Origin: Paenibacillus taihuensis
GTDB taxonomy: Bacteria > Bacillota > Bacilli > Paenibacillales > Paenibacillaceae
Assembly (NCBI RefSeq): GCF_003386535.1
Contig: NZ_QTTN01000029.1
Span: forward strand, 21,282-85,281
Length of the DNA: 64,000 nucleotides
Direction of reading: 5' to 3'
The notes under the pieces are model-generated. The model did no database searches, was not told the origin of the DNA, and saw nothing but the letters and a program-made list of their open reading frames with translations. A program made the translations under genes and the position numbers. Shown in pieces: positions 25,998-34,238 of the stretch; the first letter of the stretch is position 1, and each line of letters starts with the position of its first letter.

Positions 25998-26120
25998 ATG
26001 AAGAAGATTATGTATCGGGGTATCGCTGCAATCATTGTTAGCCTTGCCTCGTTATTCGTACTCACAGGATCTTATTATTTTATATACAAACCGGAAATTC
26101 CGGCTGAGCTTAGAAAGTAA
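25998..26120 (+). CDS. AgrD-like cyclic lactone autoinducer prepeptide
   Basis: A 40-residue frame: ATG at 25998 is preceded by GGGGAGGTG, a near-ideal ribosome site, and it ends with TAA at 26120. It starts MKKIMYRGIAAIIVSLASLF, an amphipathic/hydrophobic leader, continues GSYYFIY and ends KPEIPAELRK. That layout and the tail (YxPExPxEL) match AgrD-type prepeptides of Paenibacillus. In known systems AgrB cleaves the tail and links the core into a thiolactone or lactone ring. No Cys is present; Ser25 could form a lactone. No agrB, agrC or agrA gene is in the window. Confidence 0.7.
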   Translation: MKKIMYRGIAAIIVSLASLFVLTGSYYFIYKPEIPAELRK

Positions 26121-26205
26121 TGTGTGAGTATAATAAATCATCTTCTAAGCAGTGATATGTGTATTGCGTTGAGAACACGGCACCTAGAAACATATCCATT
26201 GAAAG

Positions 26206-26240
26206 CTGTACCTCTCGGCGAGGTACAGTTTTTATTTTTA
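26206..26240 (+). terminator. terminator after AgrD-like gene
   Basis: CTGTACCTC (26206-26214) and GAGGTACAG (26220-26228) form a perfect 9-bp stem with a five-base loop, followed by TTTTTATTTTTA. Confidence 0.85.
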
Positions 26241-26259
26241 TTGGTCATGAAAGTGAAGG

Positions 26260-26319
26260 TTGACGAGGAAGAAGCCGATCTAATACGATACGTATAGACA
26301 AAAGTTGTAAGCGATTACG
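26260..26319 (+). promoter_or_regulatory. promoter with cre-like roadblock site
   Basis: TTGACG (26260-26265), 18-base spacer and TACGAT (26284-26289). TGTAAGCGATTACG (26306-26319) matches the cre consensus TGWAANCGNTNWCA at 13 of 14 positions and lies about 10 bases after the expected start. CcpA would repress the large enzyme gene at 26411 when preferred sugars are present. Confidence 0.55.
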
Positions 26320-26410
26320 AAGGGGTAGCAAGCACTAGCAGGACTTGCGGCAGATAACAATCAGAACGGCAGATAAGATGAGCTATTTAAACGTGGAAGG
26401 GATGCGTATC

Positions 26411-28357
26411 ATGTTGACTCCAACTTCATCTTCATTGTCATCTTCATCGCAAGCGCCGTTGCAAACGAAACTGAAGGCTGTACGCCGCGCAGAACCGCCC
26501 AGCTGGGCAACGAAGCAGAGGCAACTGATCGAGCTGCTTAACGCGTCTGCTAAGCAGTTTATTGCTCGTTATACGAGGCCGGACGGGACGCTGATCTGGC
26601 GAGGGGATTGGCCGGGAATGGACGGCTCTGACGACCCGTATGAAGGTTTTATGAACCTGGCGCTGCTATATGCGCTGGGCGGCGATGATACGCTGCACGA
26701 GTCGTCTCGCCGAATCTGGGAAGGGATTACGTGGCAGTGGACGGAGTACGGGCAAATTCACCGCGAATTCGATGCGTATTATGACTGGATGCATCACGGC
26801 GAAGGCTATCTGTACTTCTATTTCCTTGGACTTGCTGGTCCAGCAACGCTGAAAGACCGTCAGAGGGCGGTACGATTCGCGCACATGTATACAGGGGATG
26901 ACCCCGAAGCTCTCAATTATGATACCGAGAAGAAGCTCATTCGTTCGCCGCTGACCGGCAGCAAGGGCCCTCGGTTCGTTACAACAGGCGAGGACTGGTC
27001 CACACACCGCGGCATTCTGGACAACTATCTGGCGCCGTTTGAGGACGTGCCAGGCGTCGACTTCGCATCGCGTAAGTGCAAATGGAGCGACGACACGATC
27101 TACAGCCATCTGCTGGCGATGATGAACGAGCGGATGAATCGCGGCGATGTGCCGCTGAACTTGAATGCGACAGGACTTGTCGCGAATGCCTATATGCATA
27201 CCGCGAACGAGAAGTACAGCCAGTGGGTGCTGGATTATCTGGCTGCATGGAGCGAGCGCGCGGAACGGAGCGGCGGCATTATTCCGGACAATATCGGCCT
27301 AAGCGGCGAAATTGGCGAGTACAATGATGGCAAATGGTGGGGCGGCTACTACGGCTACCGCTGGCCGCACGGCTTCACAACGATCATCGAGCCGATTACG
27401 AATGCGGCGATGAACGCCGTGCTGCTCACAGGAGATATGGAGCAGCTTCGTCTTGCACGGCAGCAGCTTGATCTGAACTGGTCGCTGCGCAAGGAAGTTG
27501 AAGGCGAGTGGAAGGTGCCGCAGAAGCATTTTGACGCCGGCTGGACCGACTACCGCGATGCCTCGGCGAAATATCCGATCTATCTCTGGATTGCCTCGAT
27601 GGCGGACGAAGACCTCGAGCGTATTCATCGCGTGCCGAAGAACTATGACTGGAATGAGATCCATATTCCAACTATGTCCGGCGGCGGCTCCAAGCATTAC
27701 ATTATGAACACCGAGCCGTGGTTCCAGTACATTACGGGCGAGCTGCCGGACTATCCGGACCTCATCCTTGATGCGAACTTTAGGCTTATCCATAACCAGC
27801 TGCAGCGAATGGACTCTGACATGGGCAATCCGGCACTCTGGTCGGATAATTACAATGACGATGACTTCTCCAGCATTCACATCTGGCAGGAGCTGTGCCC
27901 GGTCTACATGGAGAGCCTCGTCCAGCTGACGTTCGGCGCTCCGATGCATATTTCGCACGGCGGCTTCCAGCATGGGCGCTTCCGCTATTTCGATGCCGAC
28001 CGCAGACGTGTCGGCCTGCCGCAAGATACGGCGGCGCTTGTCGAGCAGCTGGGCGACCGCTCGGCGGTGCTGCAGCTGGTGAACACATCGCCGTTCGAGA
28101 CGCGCACGGTCGTCGTGCAGGGCGGCACATTCGGTGAGCATCGCATCGACAAGGTGATCGTGCTGGACGAAGATGATCGTGAAGGCGGCAGCGAGGTGCA
28201 GGTGGACAGCAAATGGCTGCAAATCGAGCTGCTTCCAGCCGCATCGATCCGGCTTGAGGTCTTGATGTCGCGCTACGTGAACAAGCCGACTTATGACGGC
28301 CCTTGGTCGCAGCAAGCCGGTGAGGGGCTGCTTCGCGGCAGAACGGAAACGGAATAG
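26411..28357 (+). CDS. large enzyme of unassigned family, probably (alpha/alpha)6-barrel
   Basis: About 648 residues from ATG at 26411 (MLTPTSSSLSSSSQ), chosen because GGAAGGG lies 9 bases upstream; in-frame starts at 26345 and 26378 lack one. There is no signal peptide. The protein is rich in Trp, Tyr, Asp and His: LIWRGDWPGMDGSDDPYEGF, REFDAYYDWMHHGEGYLYFY, GKWWGGYYGYRWPHG and TMSGGGSKHYI. The helix-rich barrel followed by a short beta-rich tail (residues ~560-630) recalls carbohydrate-active lyases or hydrolases, but I cannot name the family. The cre-like site upstream supports a sugar-catabolic role. Confidence 0.72.
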   Translation: MLTPTSSSLSSSSQAPLQTKLKAVRRAEPPSWATKQRQLIELLNASAKQFIARYTRPDGTLIWRGDWPGMDGSDDPYEGFMNLALLYALGGDDTLHESSRRIWEGITWQWTEYGQIHREFDAYYDWMHHGEGYLYFYFLGLAGPATLKDRQRAVRFAHMYTGDDPEALNYDTEKKLIRSPLTGSKGPRFVTTGEDWSTHRGILDNYLAPFEDVPGVDFASRKCKWSDDTIYSHLLAMMNERMNRGDVPLNLNATGLVANAYMHTANEKYSQWVLDYLAAWSERAERSGGIIPDNIGLSGEIGEYNDGKWWGGYYGYRWPHGFTTIIEPITNAAMNAVLLTGDMEQLRLARQQLDLNWSLRKEVEGEWKVPQKHFDAGWTDYRDASAKYPIYLWIASMADEDLERIHRVPKNYDWNEIHIPTMSGGGSKHYIMNTEPWFQYITGELPDYPDLILDANFRLIHNQLQRMDSDMGNPALWSDNYNDDDFSSIHIWQELCPVYMESLVQLTFGAPMHISHGGFQHGRFRYFDADRRRVGLPQDTAALVEQLGDRSAVLQLVNTSPFETRTVVVQGGTFGEHRIDKVIVLDEDDREGGSEVQVDSKWLQIELLPAASIRLEVLMSRYVNKPTYDGPWSQQAGEGLLRGRTETE

Positions 28358-28419
28358 CATCCGCATCCGTTCGCATCCTGAAGGAAGATCGGCATGTCTG
28401 TACTTGTCCGTTGTTGTGG

Positions 28420-28425
28420 TATAAT
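28420..28425 (+). promoter_or_regulatory. extended -10 promoter box
   Basis: TGGTATAAT places TATAAT at 28420-28425, about 40 bases before the start of the small acidic protein gene. No good -35 box is seen, which is acceptable for an extended -10 promoter. Confidence 0.4.
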
Positions 28426-28466
28426 GTGGCTATTCGTAATCCGAAATATGCTGGAGGGTACTAACA

Positions 28467-28760
28467 ATGAACGTGACGATTATTCACGCCGAGATGACAC
28501 AGGATAAAGAGAAAGGCTACAGCGGCAGCGTGCAATTCGAGGTGGAAGGCCATAAGCAGCCATACGAAATTACGCTGCAATTGACGAGCATTCGCGGCAC
28601 AACATGGGATTACAGCTTGCGCTTCGCGAAAGAATCAGGCTCGGAGGAACAGATCGATGCGGTGGAGAAGGCAATCGAGGAGGACGATGATTTGTTCGAT
28701 CTCTTGATTGATGCCGCTGCTGCCACATTGCCAGATTTGCCAGAAGACGAGGAGGCGTAA
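28467..28760 (+). CDS. small acidic hypothetical protein, 97 residues
   Basis: It starts with MNVTIIHAEMTQDKEKGYSG behind GGAGGG and ends in a strongly acidic tail (DLPEDEEA). The middle alternates beta-like strands (VQFEVEGHKQPYEITLQL, WDYSLRFAK). No family is recognised and no membrane segment or signal is present. It ends 12 bases before the favoured SDR start, so the two are probably cotranscribed from the promoter near 28420. Confidence 0.7.
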   Translation: MNVTIIHAEMTQDKEKGYSGSVQFEVEGHKQPYEITLQLTSIRGTTWDYSLRFAKESGSEEQIDAVEKAIEEDDDLFDLLIDAAAATLPDLPEDEEA

Positions 28761-28772
28761 AAGGTGATAGGA

Positions 28773-29528
28773 ATGGACTTAAGCGGCCGTACGGCACTGG
28801 TTACCGGTGCCACAGGCGAGCTCGGAAGAGTGATGGTGCGGACACTTGCTGCATGCGGTGCGAACGTCGTCATCCATTACAACAGCAATGAAGCGAAGGC
28901 GGAGGCGCTGAAGTCGGAGATTGAATCAACAGGCAGACGCGCGCTGATCGTACAAGCAGATATTACGAATGAGCAATCAATCAATGCCATGAGAGATAAG
29001 GTTACAGCAGAGCTCGGCCATGTCGATATCGTTGTGGCGAATGCCGTGGTCCAATATAAGTGGACGTCTGTCCTTGAGCAGCCGGCAGAGGATTATGTCA
29101 GTCAGTTCGAGTCCTGCGTGCTGCAGAGCGTCTTCCTGGCGAAGGCGTTCATCCCGGCCATGATCGAGAAGGGCGCTGGCCGCTTGATCGGCATCAATAC
29201 GGAATGCGCGATGCAGAATTTCCCAACCCAATCGGCGTATGTCGCTGGCAAGCGGGGCATGGATGGCGTATACCGCATCCTTGCTAAGGAAGTCGGCGAG
29301 CATCAAATTACGGTGAACCAGATTGCGCCAGGCTGGACCATCTCCGAGCGCGATCGTGCGAACGGCACGGAGAGAAGCGAAGGCTACGAGGCAAGCGTTG
29401 CATTGAAGCGTCGCGGTACAGACCAGGAAATCGCGAATGCAGTCGCGTTCCTCGCATCCGATCTGTCCAGCTTCATCACAGGCGCCTACATCCCGGTTTG
29501 CGGCGGCAACGTCATGCCAACGATCTAA
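28773..29528 (+). CDS. short-chain dehydrogenase/reductase (SDR)
   Basis: About 251 residues. ATG at 28773 gives MDLSGRTALVTGATGELGR, the usual SDR start; GTG at 28764 is an alternative. The cofactor loop TGATGELG, ANA-type motif (VVANAVV) and YVAGK (catalytic Tyr and Lys) are present. The position 13 residues before the Tyr, normally Ser, is Thr (INTEC). The C-terminal FLASDLSSFITGAYIPVCGG is typical of classical FabG-like SDRs. The substrate is unknown. It has an upstream small acidic partner and a terminator downstream. Confidence 0.9.
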   Translation: MDLSGRTALVTGATGELGRVMVRTLAACGANVVIHYNSNEAKAEALKSEIESTGRRALIVQADITNEQSINAMRDKVTAELGHVDIVVANAVVQYKWTSVLEQPAEDYVSQFESCVLQSVFLAKAFIPAMIEKGAGRLIGINTECAMQNFPTQSAYVAGKRGMDGVYRILAKEVGEHQITVNQIAPGWTISERDRANGTERSEGYEASVALKRRGTDQEIANAVAFLASDLSSFITGAYIPVCGGNVMPTI

Positions 29529-29586
29529 CAGCCATCATGCATGTTATTTGAACAAAAGAAATGAAGAAGAGAAGAAGTGAAGAAGA

Positions 29587-29632
29587 GAAGAGGGCTATCC
29601 TTGCCACTAGCTGGAAGGCCCTCTTCTTTTTT
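29587..29632 (+). terminator. rho-independent terminator
   Basis: GAAGAGGGC (29587-29595) pairs with GCCCTCTTC (29618-29626), followed by TTTTTT. Confidence 0.8.
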
Positions 29633-29753
29633 GTTATTTTTTCATGCCTATTCCATAATTAGTGAAATGGCTGGTGAACAGCCTCTTTTTGCATGAGTAT
29701 TCGATCATGCTCGTTATTTCTCTCGTTTGCTTCGTTTGCAAATGGAGCGGATT

Positions 29754-29903
29754 TTGAAGTACGATTACGCATTAGTATGGTACCGTAGCTTAGCCTGCCA
29801 TGATCGGGCTTGCGGGCATTCGCATTGCGCTGCTGGTCCCAAACGGATTGTAAGTGCCGCGATGATCGTGCTAGGCATTGGCCTGATCGGGATTGGCGGT
29901 TAA
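29754..29903 (+). pseudogene. possible small two-helix membrane protein with compensating frameshifts
   Basis: One frame (TTG at 29754) runs 49 codons, beginning KYDYALVWYRSLA and ending KRIVSAAMIVLGIGLIGIGG, a convincing membrane helix. The central part is sensible only in the next frame, where it reads MIGLAGIRIALLVP, another helix. A +1 and a later compensating shift would join them into a two-helix protein. GGAG lies upstream. It could be a decayed gene, a sequencing error or chance. The rest of the 29529-30087 gap holds only a terminator and AT-rich promoter sequence. Confidence 0.3.
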
Positions 29904-30041
29904 AGCATCATAGCGGGATAGGAGACGATGTGAATCAAATTGACAGAGAAAATGCTTGCAAGCGGCGGAAAAAGGCTGTGAATTTTTTTGTAATAATTTT
30001 TAACTTTATTAATTAATTAAGTTTTGCAATTATATAACTAT

Positions 30042-30059
30042 AGCGTTAACGATAGCGCT
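30042..30059 (+). promoter_or_regulatory. LacI-type imperfect palindrome upstream of Gfo/Idh operon
   Basis: AGCGTTAACGATAGCGCT has 14 of 18 positions symmetrical around a central CG, the usual form of LacI-family operators. It lies 28 bases before the oxidoreductase start, in an AT-rich promoter region. Confidence 0.4.
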
Positions 30060-30087
30060 TCCCAAATTCAATGTAGAGGTGAATGTT

Positions 30088-31161
30088 ATGCGTTTTTACT
30101 TAATCGGTGCCGGTGTTATCAACCGCACACACGCAGAAGCCATTTATAAGCTGGAAGATCAATCGCAGGTCGAAATTAAAGTTGCCGACCCGAACCCGGC
30201 TGCACTAAGCAGCTTCGCAGAGCAATTCCCGCAAGCGGTTACTTTCACGGATGCCAAGGAAATGCTGAGCGAAGAGCCGCAAGCAGATGACATCGTTATC
30301 GTCGGTACGCCTCCGTTCACGCACTTCCCATTGTCCAAGATGGCGCTGGAATCGGGCCGTCACACGCTTTGCGAGAAGCCGCTTGTCATGAACCGTGAAG
30401 AAGCAGAAGCGCTGCTTGAAGTGGCCAAAGCGAACAATCGCATGCTGGGCTGCTGCTCCGTACGTTTCCTGCAAGTTCCGAAGACAGAGCAAGTGAAGGA
30501 TATCTTGAACTCCGGCGAGCTTGGCGATGTGTACAAAATTTCGTTCGTCTTCCGCGGTCAACGCGGTCGTCCAGGCGTGGAATGGCAGCCGCAAAGCCGT
30601 TGGTTCTTGGATAAATCCAAGGCAGCGGGCGGTATCGTGATGGACTGGGGGCCATATGACTTCTCTATTCTGAATGACCTGCTTCAGCCAGAAAGCATTG
30701 AAGTTGCAGCTGCTTGGGTAGCAAAGCCGGAAACGGAAGCCGATCCGACGGATGTTGTCTATGACATCGAAGGCGCTGTTGGCGCGATGCTGAAATTCCA
30801 GCAAGCGAACGGCAAATCGGTATGGGTACAATACGAGCGTGCTTCCTGTACGCATGGCGAGCCGTACTTTACGGTTGAGATCGAAGGTACTCGCGGCGCC
30901 GTGAAATGGTCCCCTTACTTCGAGACAGACCAAGTGTTGGTCAAGTCCGATAAGAACGGTGAAGTCGTTACGAAAGAAGAAACGATTGCTTACCCAGGTT
31001 CAATCGGTTACATGGATCACCCGGTTCACTTCTTCGCGCAGAAGGTAAAAGGCCAGCAGTCGCCGGCAATCGTGAACGAGCAAGCGATATTCAACTTCCT
31101 GTGCTTGCAATCCATCTATGACAGTGCGCTTGGTCAGAAGCCGGTAGTGCTGAAGAAGTAG
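30088..31161 (+). CDS. Gfo/Idh/MocA-family oxidoreductase
   Basis: About 357 residues from ATG at 30088 (MRFYLIGAGVINRTHAEAIY), with GAGGTGA 5 bases upstream. An N-terminal Rossmann fold with the family signature HTLCEKPLVMNREEAEALL (around the Lys that binds cofactor and substrate) is followed by a beta-sheet domain (residues ~130-340). Such enzymes oxidise or reduce sugars and cyclitols with NAD(P). It is the first gene of an operon with a TIM-barrel isomerase and a GH3 beta-glucosidase. Oxidation of glucosides at C3 followed by processing is one possible role; this is inference from the gene neighbourhood. Confidence 0.9.
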   Translation: MRFYLIGAGVINRTHAEAIYKLEDQSQVEIKVADPNPAALSSFAEQFPQAVTFTDAKEMLSEEPQADDIVIVGTPPFTHFPLSKMALESGRHTLCEKPLVMNREEAEALLEVAKANNRMLGCCSVRFLQVPKTEQVKDILNSGELGDVYKISFVFRGQRGRPGVEWQPQSRWFLDKSKAAGGIVMDWGPYDFSILNDLLQPESIEVAAAWVAKPETEADPTDVVYDIEGAVGAMLKFQQANGKSVWVQYERASCTHGEPYFTVEIEGTRGAVKWSPYFETDQVLVKSDKNGEVVTKEETIAYPGSIGYMDHPVHFFAQKVKGQQSPAIVNEQAIFNFLCLQSIYDSALGQKPVVLKK

Positions 31162-31204
31162 CATTTCTTGAAGCGAGATCGAGATAGGAAAGGGGTACGC
31201 GTCG

Positions 31205-32014
31205 ATGATTACGAGCAAAGGATTTTCCACTGGCTTGTACGGATACCAGGTTGAATATTGGAGAGACGGCAAAGACCCGTCGATGGAAGAAATTTTCCGC
31301 ACTTGTGCCGAAGCAGGCATGAATGCGCTTGAGATTGACCCGACGCCGGAGCTGCTTAGCTTGGCGAAGCAATTCGGGCTTGCTGTATCGGGCAGCTACG
31401 TTGGCCTTCAGCTTCACGAGCCGTTCGAATCGCTGAATATCGAAGAGACGGTGCTGCCTGTGGCGAAGCGAGTGGCGGAAGCGGGCGGAACGGATCTCGT
31501 GATCAATGCCGATCCGAAGGGCGGCTGGGATGCGCCGGAGCTGAAGACGGATGAGGAGTTCAAGCAGCAAGGCGTGAACTTGACTCGCATTGCGGAAGCT
31601 GTGCGTGAGCTCGGACTGAAAGTGAGCATGCATAACCATGCTTCTGACAAGCATAACGCGGAAGGCGATCTTCGTTCGGTCATCGATTATGCAAGCGCAG
31701 AAGTCGGTCTCTGTGTCGATACCGGTTGGGCGCACGTAGCAGGCATGAATCCGGTGGATATGCTGAAGGCTTATCCTGAGCGGATCTATGCGTTTCACTT
31801 CCGCAACCAATTCGGCAAAGTACCGAGCGAGGATTTGTCTGTCGGCGAAGTCGACATGAAAGAGCTTCTTGAAGTTGCATCCGAAATCGGCTATAACGGC
31901 TGGCTGACGTTCGAGCTTCTGCATGAGGAAGCGACGAACGCGAAGCAGACGCTGGCTGAAGCGACTGCATCTTCGATCGCTTTCCTGAGCGAATCCATGA
32001 AGGAGCTTGGCTAA
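31205..32014 (+). CDS. sugar phosphate isomerase/epimerase-like TIM-barrel protein
   Basis: A 269-residue AP-endonuclease-2-like barrel: STGLYGYQVEYWRDGKDPSM at the start, then VSMHNHASDKHNAEG, VGLCVDTGWAHVAG, IYAFHFRNQFGK and WLTFELLHEE, which carry the usual His, Asp and Glu metal ligands. GGAAAGGGG lies upstream. Its stop overlaps the first base of the GH3 gene. Relatives paired with Gfo/Idh enzymes act on keto-sugars or inositol derivatives, so it probably works on the product of the preceding oxidoreductase. Confidence 0.88.
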   Translation: MITSKGFSTGLYGYQVEYWRDGKDPSMEEIFRTCAEAGMNALEIDPTPELLSLAKQFGLAVSGSYVGLQLHEPFESLNIEETVLPVAKRVAEAGGTDLVINADPKGGWDAPELKTDEEFKQQGVNLTRIAEAVRELGLKVSMHNHASDKHNAEGDLRSVIDYASAEVGLCVDTGWAHVAGMNPVDMLKAYPERIYAFHFRNQFGKVPSEDLSVGEVDMKELLEVASEIGYNGWLTFELLHEEATNAKQTLAEATASSIAFLSESMKELG

Positions 32015-34170
32015 TGGAGCTGCAGGACAAGCACCAATTGAGAAATCCATTCCTCTCGGATGCTGAGACGGAAGCTGGTATTGATATGCTCCTTAGCGAG
32101 ATGACATTGCAGGAGAAGATTGGCCAGCTGACGCAGCTTGGCACGTTCGACGAAGAGTCCGACATGGAGCTGGTTGAAGAAGGCATGGTCGGATCGCTGC
32201 TCGGCGTTCGCGGTGCAGACAATGTCAACGCGATCCAGCGCGCAGCGGTGGAACAATCGCGTCTTGGCATTCCGCTGCTGTTTGCGGACGATGTCATTCA
32301 CGGCTACCGTTCGACATTCCCGATTCCGCTAGCCGAAGCAAGCAGCTGGAATCCGGAGCTGCTCGAGGAGACGGCGGCTATTGCAGCACGCGAAGCTTCG
32401 TCCGACGGCATTAACTGGATCCTCGCGCCGATGGTCGATATCGCGCGTGATGCGAGATGGGGCCGGATTGCGGAAGGCGCAGGCGAGGACCCGTACCTCG
32501 GTTCCGTTGTTGCAGCTGCTCGTGTTAGAGGCATTCAGCGCAATGACTGGACGGATCGTCCGCATATTATGGCGTGCCCGAAGCATTTTGCCGCATATGG
32601 CTTGGCTGAAGGCGGAAGAGACTACAACACGGTCGATATCTCGGAGACGCGGATGCGCGAGACGTACTTCCCGCCGTTCCAAGCGGCGCTTGATGCCGGA
32701 GCGGGTACGATGATGGCGGCGTTTAACGAAATAAACGGCGTTCCGGCTTCGGCGAACCGCTGGCTGCTGAAGGACGTCCTGCAAGGCGAGTGGGGCTTCC
32801 AAGGCTTTGTCGTCAGCGATTGGGAATCGGTCGATGAAATCGTGCAGCACGGCTTTGCAGCTGACCGCGAGCAAGCAGGCGCTGAAGCGATGAATGCGGG
32901 CATGCATATGGATATGCACTCGCTCATCTACCACGAGCACCTGGCGAATCTGCTGGAGAAAGGCGAAGTATCGCTAGACGCAATCGATGATGCGGTGCGA
33001 CGCATTTTGCGAGTGAAGTATCGCCTTGGCTTGTTCACGCATCCTTATCAAGACAATACGCTGGCGAGCACATATATGCTGAACCCGGCGCATCTGGAAA
33101 CTGCACGCGAAATGGCTCGCCAATCGATCGTGCTGCTGAAGAACGAGGGCAGCTTGCTGCCAATCGCACCGTCCGTACGCAAGCTCGCGGTTATCGGTCC
33201 GCTCGCGGAGGATGTGGAAGCGCAGCTTGGCTGCTGGCGAGGACAAGGCAGACCGGAGGATGTCGTCTCCGTGCTGGCGGGTATAAGGTCGCTTGCGGAA
33301 GCGCAGGGGGCGGAAGTGGTCTATGCAGCAGGGAGCAGCATCCGTGAAGCTGGCGATACGTCCGAGCTTGCACGCGCAGTTCGTCTGGCTGCGGAGAGTG
33401 AGCTAGCGATCGTTGTGCTCGGCGAGTCGGCCGACATGAGCGGCGAGAACAACAGCCGCGTGTCGCTCGATATTCCGGAGCCGCAGATGGAGCTGCTTCA
33501 GGCCGTGCATGCAACAGGAGTGCCAGTTGTACTGGTGCTTTCTAATGGACGTCCGCTCACCATCGAATGGGCTGCCGCGAAAATTCCGGCGATCGTAAAC
33601 GCATGGCATCTTGGCGTTCAAGCAGGACCGGCTTTGGCTGATGTGCTGTTTGGCGCAGCGAATCCAAGCGGCAAGCTGCCGGTGACATTCCCGAGACATG
33701 CCGGTCAAGTGCCGATTTATTACAACGCGAAGAAGACAGGCCGCCCGCATATGAAGCGTTATGCGGATGCCGACATTACACCGCTGTATACATTCGGTCA
33801 TGGTCTGAGCTATACCAGCTTCAGCTACGAGGAGCTTCAGCTTGAGCAGACAGTCGCGAAGCTAGGCGAATCCGTTACGGTATCTGCGCGGATTAGCAAT
33901 ACGGGCGATCGTGACGGTGTCGAGATCGTTCAGCTGTACATTTGCGATGAGGCGGCAAGCGTGACGAGACCGGTGAAGGAGCTGAAGGGCTTCAGCCGTA
34001 TCACGCTTAAAGCTGGAGAGAGCCGTACAGTCACGTTTACGCTCGGCACGAAGAAGCTTGGCTTTATTAATAGCAAGCATCAGTTTGTCGTGGAACCAGG
34101 AAAATTCAAAGTGTGGATCGGTCCAAGCAGCGCAGAAGGTTTGGAAGGCTCGTTCGAAATCATCGGCTAG
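32014..34170 (+). CDS. GH3-family beta-glucosidase
   Basis: A 718-residue protein without a signal peptide, so cytoplasmic. The order is a GH3 N-terminal barrel (KIGQLTQLGTF; DDVIHGYRSTFPIPLAEASS; KHFAAYG), an alpha/beta sandwich (IAVVLGESADMSGE-type strand) and a C-terminal fibronectin-III-like domain (residues ~620-715). The catalytic nucleophile is Asp269 in VVSDWESVDE. It removes glucose from beta-glucosides. Beside a GH94 1,2-beta-oligoglucan phosphorylase the most likely substrate is sophorose, as in the comparable Listeria innocua gene set; that specificity is inference. Confidence 0.92.
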   Translation: MELQDKHQLRNPFLSDAETEAGIDMLLSEMTLQEKIGQLTQLGTFDEESDMELVEEGMVGSLLGVRGADNVNAIQRAAVEQSRLGIPLLFADDVIHGYRSTFPIPLAEASSWNPELLEETAAIAAREASSDGINWILAPMVDIARDARWGRIAEGAGEDPYLGSVVAAARVRGIQRNDWTDRPHIMACPKHFAAYGLAEGGRDYNTVDISETRMRETYFPPFQAALDAGAGTMMAAFNEINGVPASANRWLLKDVLQGEWGFQGFVVSDWESVDEIVQHGFAADREQAGAEAMNAGMHMDMHSLIYHEHLANLLEKGEVSLDAIDDAVRRILRVKYRLGLFTHPYQDNTLASTYMLNPAHLETAREMARQSIVLLKNEGSLLPIAPSVRKLAVIGPLAEDVEAQLGCWRGQGRPEDVVSVLAGIRSLAEAQGAEVVYAAGSSIREAGDTSELARAVRLAAESELAIVVLGESADMSGENNSRVSLDIPEPQMELLQAVHATGVPVVLVLSNGRPLTIEWAAAKIPAIVNAWHLGVQAGPALADVLFGAANPSGKLPVTFPRHAGQVPIYYNAKKTGRPHMKRYADADITPLYTFGHGLSYTSFSYEELQLEQTVAKLGESVTVSARISNTGDRDGVEIVQLYICDEAASVTRPVKELKGFSRITLKAGESRTVTFTLGTKKLGFINSKHQFVVEPGKFKVWIGPSSAEGLEGSFEIIG

Positions 34171-34186
34171 GCAGAGTGAGGGGGTG

Positions 34187-34216
34187 GTGAAAGCTTCGTC
34201 TTCAAGGGGCTTTCAC
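34187..34216 (+). terminator. hairpin terminator after GH3 gene
   Basis: GTGAAAGC (34187-34194) and GCTTTCAC (34209-34216) form a perfect 8-bp stem; the tract after it is only moderately T-rich (TGCCTTTTAT). Confidence 0.55.
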
Positions 34217-34221
34217 TGCCT

Positions 34222-34238
34222 TTTATCGAATCGTTTCA
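34222..34238 (+). repeat. 17-bp exact repeat, operator-like (copy 1)
   Basis: TTTATCGAATCGTTTCA occurs here and again at 43537-43553. Its core GAATCGTTTC differs by one base from the LacI-type operator GAAACGTTTC found elsewhere in the window. Confidence 0.5.
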
